Assembly (NCBI GenBank): GCA_029962745.1
Contig: CM057152.1
Span: forward strand, 21,015,310-21,079,309
Direction of reading: 5' to 3'
Length of the DNA stretch: 64,000 nt
DNA from: Echinometra lucunter
Lineage: Eukaryota > Echinodermata > Echinoidea > Camarodonta > Echinometridae
Positions 56,915 through 64,000 of the stretch are shown piece after piece. Positions within the stretch are counted from its first letter, which is position 1; each line of letters begins with the position of its first letter. The notes under the pieces are model-generated. The model saw only the letters and a program-made list of their open reading frames with translations, was not told where the DNA came from and did not search any database. The position numbers were made by a program, and so were the translations under genes.

Positions 56915-57282
56915 TTAATGGCTCATTCTTGTGGTATTTACATGTCAATCCTACAGAGCTCATAAAAAAAAAAACTCACATTTTTACTTTTGCATGGAAT
57001 CTATTGATGCTTTTATCAGTATAGAAGCAACAGAAAAAAAATTATATCCTGTGGCCTTTATGTTTGACCATGAAATGGATAGTACAAAAGCCTGTCACAT
57101 GCAAACCATCCAAATAGACAGAGAGATGCTCTGTCTTTTCTTTACTCAGTGTAGCCCTTGTCTTTGCAAAGGAAATAGACAGTTTAGAGCAGTAGATGGC
57201 AGCAGAGTTAATAAGTCAGCTGTTATATATTGCCTTTCTTTTAATTTTCTTTTTTAAAGAATGATATTGCCATTTAAGATAC

Positions 57283-57285
<3 letters not shown>

Positions 57286-57322
<37 letters not shown>
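57286..57322. repeat. GA microsatellite
   Basis: About 37 bp of uninterrupted AG/GA repeats, followed by a G-rich stretch. Confidence 0.93.
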
Positions 57323-57331
<9 letters not shown>

Positions 57332-57791
57332 AGGGGGAATATGGGATGGAAGGATCAAATTTTGCTTAATAAAAACACAACATGGAATGATATAAGTACT
57401 TTAATCATTTTAAGCACATATTTTGGACAAACAATTTTTCTTGGTGTCATGAAAAACAAAAGAACAAATTGTCAAAGGATCAACAGTAATGAGTGATGAT
57501 AAAGGGAATTGTCCCAAACTAAAGTTGATATCTGGAGCCATGTGTTTTGATGGGAATTTCATTTTTAAGTCAAGAATGTTCTCTCATAAGCATTGAGAGA
57601 GAATTTTATGCATGATTATGTATTGTAGTAACATTGCATGATACTCATGTGTTCTTTCATTGAAAGTCATTTGTGGCCCCTGTATTAGTGTTATTTGATA
57701 ATCATCGCTGTTTTAATACTGGAAATGTGTCAATCGTATGTAACTAATCAAGATGAACACTTTCTTTTCCCTCTTTTTTTCATCTTTGCAG

Positions 57792-57820
57792 GAATGAAAA
57801 GGCCAGATTTATCCAAACTG
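57792..57820 (+). CDS. PLEKHG: 29-nt microexon
   Basis: The acceptor is CTTTGCAG|GAA and the donor AAACTG|GTAAGC. The first two bases complete a glycine codon; then MKRPDLSKL follows and the exon ends in phase 0. Skipping it would shift frame, so unlike the 24-nt exon it should be constitutive in any full-length product. Both splice sites are close to consensus and the phase fits on both sides, but conservation could not be checked. Confidence 0.75.
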
Positions 57821-60090
57821 GTAAGCATCCTTGTTGGTTACCTTAATAAATTTTAAGTAAATATGCTGCTTCTTAGAAATGCGTTGATTACAGGTAGTAG
57901 TTAATTAAGAGCTGCCGTGAAGAATGTGTATATCTGAATATGTATTTTAGATAATGCTCTATTATGAAAGAATTTTCCAAATTTAGCTTTCAGTGACTGT
58001 TTTTCACTACTTTGCATCAATGTTGTGTGTTGACGGTGTTGTATATATGAAAGAGTTTCCAAAATTGAAGCTTTCAAAGACTATTTTTCACTATTTGTTT
58101 ATCAAGGCTGTGTGTTGAAGGTGTTTGTACCGATATAAGAAAGAGCTTCCAAATTCTAGCTTTCAAAGACTGTTTTTCAGTATATTGCATCAAGGCTATG
58201 TGTTGAAGGATATGGTTCGAGAGGCTTCTGAAGGCATAGCTCAAGGTGGCTGTATGTTGCTCCATGTTCAAGAAGGATGGTTGCTGGGATGTTTGGAGAA
58301 TAGTATCAGGCAATCTTTTATCTCTTGCATCCATGCAGAGCATCCAAGATGAGTTTCATTCCCAGATTGTTTTGTAACAGAAGCCGAAGAGGCTGGAAAC
58401 CAGGAGATCGGCTTTCTTCTGCCCCCTTCATGAACCTAGAACATTCGTGGAGTGGACGTGAATCGGAAGCTCACAATTGGGGCAATTTCCCGTCTGGAGG
58501 AGAGTGCAAAATTTCATGTTCTTCGCCAAGAACTCTGTACCTAGACATTGCAAAGAACTTGATTGACCTCTCTTGAGCTGTGGTCTAATTTTCACGAGGG
58601 TCTTTACATCGTTGACATGGTTGCCTTACCTTGTCAGCAGACGGTATATTCAGGAGAGCATGAGACAGGAAGGGGGTTAACATTGCCCCTGGCAGATAAT
58701 GTCTCCGACTAATAGCTCCCCGCAGGCTGGGAAGAGGAAGAAGGTAAGGGAAAGGGGGGGGGGGGGTGGTCTTAAAGGTTACACAGGACTATCAGACATT
58801 CACAAGAGCCCCTGTGCTTAGATGGAACAGTGATGTTTAGTTGAAATGTACAGGATATTCAGCTGCAGAAACAGAATTATTGAAAGTGTATCGAGAGGAT
58901 GTGAGAGAACTAAATGTCAACTATGTCTGATTGAATGTAGCACCTGTTCTCCAACCCAGATATGACAGTTTCTTCTTCGTGAGATGTGCCAATATGATGA
59001 TGGCATCTTCAGTGGGTGCTGGTTTTTGCCTCCTCTGGACAATATTACTGCTTGCTCCTCCAGTGTATCTACCATAATTCAACATTCATACCAAAAAGAA
59101 ATATTCCAGAATAATAATAATTGATATTTTAGATGGTAATAATTATTCTGGTGTTGAGGTCTTAGTAGAGAAAAGGTATGTCCTTGGAATTCATTTAAAA
59201 AGATTCTTTGTTGTCATGATTAAGTTCAAAGAAAGCATGTGTTGGCAGGCTTGAAATAAGTAGATCTGTTATGCTATTTTCAGACAGAATAAAGAGAAAC
59301 AATTTACCCAAATGAGTTGTATGATTTTGAAGATAATTTTTTCTTAACACCAAGTATCTTTTAAGAATACAATTCATACATGTATGTGGTCTGTTAACAG
59401 TCTTGTTTTAATAGTCTGTGATGTAAAAATAAGTTTTTATCACAAAGAGAGAAAAAACATCCATCCTGTGATGGATGATGAGGAGCGTGATTGCTATCAA
59501 GGTGTCGAGTCTGCTGGGAGATTCCTCCATGCTGCCTCACGTTCTCTTCGGCAAGGTCATGCTAGGCGATGAAAGCATGTATTTTTAGAGATATGTCTGA
59601 TGCTAGTGATAGTGGAATGACTCAAAGGTTGATAGATGGAGGGGATGACATCATCGGTGGTATTTTATCTGAGGTTTCTTTTTTAGTCTGTCACACCAGC
59701 TATGAGTTCTCTTCTTCATGATTGCGTGCAGAGTCCTTTGCAATAAGCTGTCGACAGAAGATGATGACGGGAGTGAGAGAAATAGTGAACTTAACACGAT
59801 GCACGTCTCCAAGAAAGACATTACGATAATCAGTGGACATTAAAAGTAATCTTGGCACTGGTTTGGAATAGTCTGGTACCAAAATCTTATTGATATCAAA
59901 TACTTTTGCTTTTCCTTTTGTGTAAATTCAAAATCAAATTTGGAAGAACATCATGGGCTATCAAAAGACTCATATTGGCTCTGACCATATCAAGTCCTTA
60001 ACGTTATCTATATTTGTACCTTATTAATTATTGATTGATACTCAAGCTGCAACGGATTTTTGCAAAAATTTCCTTTTTTTTTTCATTTAG
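57821..60090 (+). other. Intron (2.3 kb) starting with a tandem array
   Basis: Three diverged units of about 80 bp start near 57965, 58048 and 58134 (each with GAAAGAG…TTCCAAA…AGCTTTCA and then GACTGTTTTTCA). They end near 58215, shortly after the 29-nt microexon. A G run lies at 58757-58767. The rest is unremarkable. Confidence 0.78.
57965..58215. repeat. Diverged tandem array, three units of about 80 bp
   Basis: Units share GAAAGAGTTTCCAAA, AGCTTTCAAAGACTATTTTTC and TGTGTGTTGA (first unit more diverged). The array begins about 145 bp after the microexon donor at 57820. Confidence 0.85.
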
Positions 60091-60192
60091 GCAAACAAGA
60101 GATCAGCTGATATCATTCACGATGATGGAACTGAAGATTCTTTAGATGAGGTAGAAACTAGCAAAACTAGGAAGAGTGAGCCTGCCACACCA
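60091..60192 (+). CDS. PLEKHG: Acidic/Ser-rich tail exon with KSEP motif
   Basis: The acceptor is TTTCATTTAG|GCA and the donor CCACCA|GTGAGT. It is 102 bp, 34 codons, phase 0/0. It starts ANKRSADIIHDDGTEDSLDE and ends TSKTRKSEPATP. Largely disordered. A second basic-Ser-Glu-Pro motif (RKSEP) echoes RRNSEP in the exon at 48917. No catalytic residues expected in this region. Confidence 0.85.
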
Positions 60193-60649
60193 GTGAGTAC
60201 TGCACAATATTATCTTGTATTACGGTCATCTTAAGAGAAGCTTGAGTTCTGAGAAAGGTGAAAAATAATCTGTGAGCTTTATCATTCTATCTCGGTCAGT
60301 TAGAAGCAATTTTGTAGTAAAAATGTCCCCTGGAAAGGATTGCTCTTCAAATGGCCTCATATTGGAAATATGACAAGAAATAGCTTAAAAGTTCAGGGGT
60401 AACATTCGTGCCAAATTTGTGTGTGGTCTCATATCGCATTTCATTCTGCGGTGTGAAGTACCCTTTTGGGGAAAGTAAGTATTTCTTATCAATTCCATAA
60501 TCTCCAAATCTCAAACTAGACACCAGTGTTTATATACAACTAATCTAACTCTTCCAGTTGTTTTGGAACAGTTTCTTCACATTATGATCGCATGACCAGA
60601 ACTCCACTTATCTTTCAACCTACAAAAGCAAGCTTATCAACTGCAAACG

Positions 60650-60823
60650 CTCTGGTGACAGTTGTTCCTTTTCAGTTTCTTACACTAACCAAATACCGAA
60701 CTTTATGCTTAGACCAAACTTTGTATGTATCCCTAACCCTAAGACTGACCTAAAATGCTATCACAACCCTGCCCCAAACTGTGTATCTTTGATGAAGTAA
60801 AGCCTAGCACAGTGGTCACTGGG
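60650..60823. mobile_element. Inverted-repeat element with CCCTAACCCTAA core, copy 2
   Basis: It begins CTCTGGTGACAGTTGTTCC and ends CAGTGGTCACTGGG. Ordered blocks ATCCCTAACCCTAA, CCTAAAATGC, CACAACCCT and TGTATCTTTGA match the reverse complement of 1141-1317. Diverged copy; boundaries approximate. Confidence 0.58.
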
Positions 60824-60898
60824 TGATATCGGTCACCAGGTGGATTGGGGGGGGGGGGGGTATTGTTTACTGATTGTATACTGTTTACTGATTGTATG

Positions 60899-61062
60899 GA
60901 TTACTGATTGTAACTGTAGTAACCTCTGAAATACCACAATTTGGAAAGTGCAAGATGTATTTAAAATTTGAAAATTGTTTCCTGTGTCTGGTACTGGTTT
61001 TACATCTTGCAATTTCAAAATTGTGTTATTTCAGAGGTTACTAAAGTTACAATCAGTAATCC
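60899..61062. repeat. Fold-back repeat, 164 bp
   Basis: GGATTACTGATTGTAACT at 60899 pairs with AGTTACAATCAGTAATCC ending at 61062. The arms continue inward (GTAACCTCTGAAATA against TATTTCAGAGGTTAC; TGCAAGATGTA against TACATCTTGCA) for about 60 bp, leaving a loop of about 40. Upstream, TTTACTGATTGTATAC repeats the arm motif. Confidence 0.88.
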
Positions 61063-61594
61063 ATAATTATTGTGGGTAGAAAAATCATTCGATTTGATGA
61101 TATATCAAATGCTTATTTCTTTGTATTAGAAATGCATTTATGTATCAATTTAAATGGGACACATCAAACTTGGCTCATGTATGCATATGGAAAGGGCAAT
61201 GCTCTCATTAGATTTGGGGGTCACAAGGTCAAAGGTCAAGGTCAAAGATGTCATTGTATAAATGAAAATAAATCAACATGAAGTGCCATTTATTTCTGAT
61301 TTGGTAATGGCGGAGGCATAAAGTTCGACCACGCGTGGTCGAAGATTCATCTAGTTTTTTTTTTTTCTGGATGCAGAAGGCCCCTTTGTAATATCAGTAA
61401 CAAAAGAACCCCTCCCCCCCCCCACCTCTTTCCAATTCATTATATTTGTTCCCAGTGTAATATATCTGAAGATTGCAATTTAATGTTATTCCAGTATTCA
61501 GCACTTTTGTGCAGGAAATTTGTATCATGTGGAAACTATGTGAGCACTTTTGGCATAGGAACTAATCAATGTTTTTTATTATCGTTTCGAACAG

Positions 61595-61670
61595 AATGAG
61601 AAAGGAGAGGGTAGTTTGGCCCCTCTAGCGAGACCAGAGGAACTGAGAGACGATTATGGAGCTCAACAAG
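61595..61670 (+). CDS. PLEKHG: Short C-terminal tail exon
   Basis: The acceptor is TTCGAACAG|AAT and the donor CAACAAG|GTTAGT. It is 76 bp, 25 codons plus one base, starting in phase 0. It encodes NEKGEGSLAPLARPEELRDD then YGAQQ. It follows directly in frame from the exon at 60091. The residues are low-complexity and acidic; no motif recognised. Confidence 0.82.
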
Positions 61671-62277
61671 GTTAGTATAAGTTTTATGTTCATGTAAAGT
61701 TTGAAAGGGCAAAAATTAATGCAGTTTGATCCAAGATGGATTAGATTAAACTGCCACATAGTGGAATTATGTTTAGTAGGGGATGCTTAAATTGATGGGC
61801 AGATTAGCGTATATTCTTCTGAAATAGATTTTAAATGGACTTCTTTTTTATGCAAGTTTAACATTCTTCAATTTAAAAAGAATGTTATAGAAAAACAAAA
61901 CAAAACAAAACAAAAAAGAAAAAAAGAGAAGTATCAGTGGTAAATCTTAAGTTTCTAAAGTGGCTAATGTTATGCTATACCCAAATATCCTTCATTCCTT
62001 TAAAGTACATATCTTTGAAAGCTTTGCCACATAAGAACATTTTTGTGTTCAATTTAATATCAAAAATACATCGAATCTGTATTAGGTTTCACATTAGATT
62101 AACAGCTTATGATTTAATGATATCATGAAGCACAGGCTTTGTCCACAATTGTTGCTTCTTGTGCACATCACCAGTTGTTAGTGTGTTATTTCTTGGGGAA
62201 ATGGTCTGGAGTTCCAAGTTTCCATTGCGACCAATGAAAAAGTTGTGTCTATCCTTTATTCACAATACAGACACCAG
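61671..62277 (+). other. Intron (607 bp) with A-rich repeat
   Basis: Contains an AAAAC-type repeat (about 61890-61930). The 3' end offers two AG acceptors seven bases apart (62270 and 62277); only the second keeps the downstream frame. Otherwise AT-rich and featureless. Confidence 0.75.
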
Positions 62278-64000
62278 ACAAGAGCTCTTCTCCACCTCGT
62301 CCAAGAAGCTGGTTTGTCCAAGAGTCGGGAGACAAGAAGGAATCCAACCGAGATTCTGGTATTGGTAGCATGAACCTCTCAGAGCATCTGAAGCTGGACT
62401 CTGAGGATAAGAGCAGCGCTGATGAAGCCAAGGCAGGAAGATGGTAGGACAGGCAAGAAAAGGGGTGGAGTGGTCAGGAAACGAGAGAACGGGGCCAAGC
62501 GAAAAGATGGGTTGGATGACACTGAGGAGGAAGAAGTAGAAGGAGCGAAGGGAGTGAAGGAGAAGAGTCCGGATGAGTTGGAGGCATTAGAGCAGCTCTC
62601 TGATGATAACCATCTTGATAGGGATCCGCTCCTGGACATAGAGCTATCTCCTAGACCAAGCAGGAGAAGCCTTAGCCTTATTCATGGCCCAGAGCTCTTC
62701 AACTGAGGAGGGTCGATCTCAAGGAGTACCGTCCACTCAATGACCGTTTCAGCAAGGACCATGATGATGTCTGGGTACCTATGACGGGCAAGATATTCAG
62801 CAGAAAATCGCTCTTTCTCTCACATTCCATCAAGACCCCAGAGTGCAGACGTCAGTACCCATCCACACTTCCAAAAGCTAGGCTCTCTAGGACACGAAGC
62901 GATGAGAGTTCCCTCCATGCCTGGGCAGAGCTTGCCAAATGTCGATCAGATCCAAATATTACAGACCACAAATCAGATCTTGTGACTCTATTAAGAGCAG
63001 TGATGAAAAGCAACATGCTCTTGGCTCTTCTGGATCTACATTTGGAACTGTTGATGGAGATCTATCCTCTTTGTCATCTCATGAAAACCTCACAGAATCT
63101 ATCAACATGGCTTTCCAAAGCTTGGGGGCTAAATATGCTCCAAGAGCGAAAGCGAGAGTGGGAATTCTACACCTCATAATAATGTGGAACAAAGGGCCAA
63201 AGACTCTAATGCTGCATCCAGAAAAGAGGAAAATCTCAATCATATTAAATGATGAGGATATTCTGAACCCAGACGTAGAAGACACAGAATCATCAAACAG
63301 AGACAGAAACGAGACATGTTCAAACAAAGAGATGACTTTCAGTTGATTCAGCCAGAGGATGGAGGGAGCTTACTAGCTGCTAAGCAGAAGGTACAGAGCT
63401 AGCTAGGAAATATAGTAAGATGATAAAAAATCAGCAGCAGCAGCAGACTATTGTTGTGACGAGGAATGCCGCAGTGAGGTCCTCATCCTCAGATATGATG
63501 GGAAGCAGGTGGCATGGGCAGTTTACGCATAGCCAGGGGTGGAACTGTCATCATAACGGCTTTGAAATAGATGGCTCTTCTAGCAATCCCGGGAAGAATT
63601 CTTTAGCAGATCTACAACTGATTCTGAGATGATAGGTCTAGCAGCTCTAGAAGTTCCATCACTCGATCTGCTCAGAGCAGGAAAATCTGTCGGGACTTTG
63701 TTCGTAAGTTTGAGGTGACCAAGCCTCCAAAACCTGAACCCAAGGTGGTGACACCTGTCCAAGATGGCATCAAAGAAAGACTCAAGAGCTTCCAGCAAGA
63801 CACCAAACAGCCTCTTAAATCTCCTCAACACCGATCAAGTATGGGCTTCAAGAAGTTGTCTGAAAGGCGAAGAGAACTTGAAGAATGGGTAGCCAAACCC
63901 AAACAGCGCTCTAGACATAATTCTGAAGGTAAAGACTCGACAGATGGTCATTCATTCAGCAGCAGTGCTTCAGATGCTGGAGATCTTTCATTTACCTTCA
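62278..64000 (+). CDS. PLEKHG: Large terminal-type exon, Ser/basic-rich C-terminal tail; reading frame broken about nine times; runs off the window
   Basis: From the acceptor ACACCAG|ACA (62277) the frame reads DKSSSPPRPRSWFVQESGDK and KKESNRDSGIGSMNLSEHL. The recognisable protein then moves between all three frames with no sign of missing domains: RQEDGRTGKKRGGVV (from about 62430), RRVDLKEYRPLNDRFSKD (from about 62700), SCDSIKSSDEKQHALG (from about 62985), ESGNSTPHNNVEQRAKD (from about 63154), QKRDMFKQRDDFQLIQPEDG (from about 63256), LARKYSKMIKNQQQQQ (from about 63399), RSTTDSEMI (from about 63605), DDRSSSSRSSITRS (from 63628), RKFEVTKPPKPEPKVV to the edge. PLEKHG1-3 have a long disordered tail in a large late exon, which fits. 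Broken frames suggest base-calling errors or decay. No stop of the true frame is reached. Confidence 0.75.

Larger units (their letters stand above)
53902..57791 (+). other. Intron (3.9 kb) between the two microexons
   Basis: Contents: a small palindromic element (54008-54066), an AAAC repeat (about 54121-54150), piggyBac-like element copy 2 (55678-56072), a G run (56706-56727), TTAA mini-element copy 3 (about 56836-56910) and a GA microsatellite (57286-57322). Nothing else recognised. Confidence 0.78.
60193..61594 (+). other. Intron (1.4 kb) with two inverted-repeat elements
   Basis: Contents: a telomere-like-core MITE relative (about 60650-60823), a G run (60848-60860), a 164-bp fold-back (60899-61062), a 20-bp palindrome (61324-61343) within what may be the end of a dispersed repeat (GGTCACAAGGTCAAAGGTCA upstream), then T and C runs. 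Confidence 0.75.
6189..64000 (+). other. PLEKHG: Gene model: PLEKHG1/2/3-type DH-PH Rho guanine nucleotide exchange factor (5' gap, 3' end outside window)
   Basis: At least 15 exons on the + strand join with consensus GT/AG sites and compatible phases. In order they give an acidic N terminus, a DH domain lacking its first part (lost in the N gap), a PH domain, and a long basic/Ser-rich C-terminal tail. The DH signature [19 protein letters not shown] and the stretch VAWHINDMKRKHE just after it are characteristic of the PLEKHG1-3 branch of Dbl-family GEFs. Known family role: catalyse GDP release from Rho-family GTPases (Rac/Cdc42/RhoA) and act on cortical actin, with the PH domain assisting. 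That role is inherited from the family, not shown here. The gene spans more than 57 kb, mostly intron. I cannot separate members 1, 2 and 3 by eye; an invertebrate may have one ancestral copy. Confidence 0.87.

Overview
This window is animal genomic DNA carrying most of one long, intron-rich gene on the + strand and a dense set of transposon-derived and simple repeats in its introns. The gene encodes a Dbl-homology/pleckstrin-homology (DH-PH) Rho guanine nucleotide exchange factor of the PLEKHG1/2/3 type. The open frames outside its exons are short and mostly low-complexity. The AT-rich introns, long C/G homopolymers, many small TTAA- or TA-flanked DNA elements, a hAT-like element and L2/CR1-type LINE tails suggest a marine invertebrate deuterostome. 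A sea urchin or other echinoderm is my best guess, but that is inference, not proof.

Layout. 1-6188 is non-coding, with a 99-bp triplication, a hAT-like element and a 325-bp tandem duplication. 6189-6718 is the first recognised coding exon (acidic, disordered N terminus). A run of exactly 500 Ns (6736-7235) follows and probably hides the exon with the start of the DH domain. The DH domain continues through exons at 7406, 15838, 21320 and 25010. The PH domain is encoded by exons at 38844, 40867, 43461 and 44157. After it come a basic linker exon (48917), two microexons of 24 and 29 nt (53878, 57792), two short exons (60091, 61595) and a large terminal-type exon from 62278 to beyond the window edge. 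I joined exons by GT/AG splice sites and reading phase. From 7406 to 61670 every junction keeps one open frame without forcing.

The most unusual coding observation is in the last exon. The conserved-looking reading must switch frame about nine times in about 1.4 kb (seven of nine as if one base were missing), while the 13 exons from 7406 to 61670 need no correction. Assembly error is the simplest reading; a decaying or allelic 3' end is the alternative.

The introns hold several element families with well-defined ends: two copies of a piggyBac-like TTAA element with 14-bp ends, two copies of a 490-bp TTAA element, a 573-bp TTAA fold-back, three copies of a roughly 70-bp TTAA mini-element, a perfect 29-bp inverted-repeat MITE, a pogo/mariner-like TA element, and a small palindrome family (core GCCAGAAGGGC) found both inside a tandem array and alone. 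I found no operons, CRISPR arrays or convincing RNA genes. I also found no undescribed multi-gene system; the novelty here is in repeat structure and in the microexon/terminal-exon architecture.
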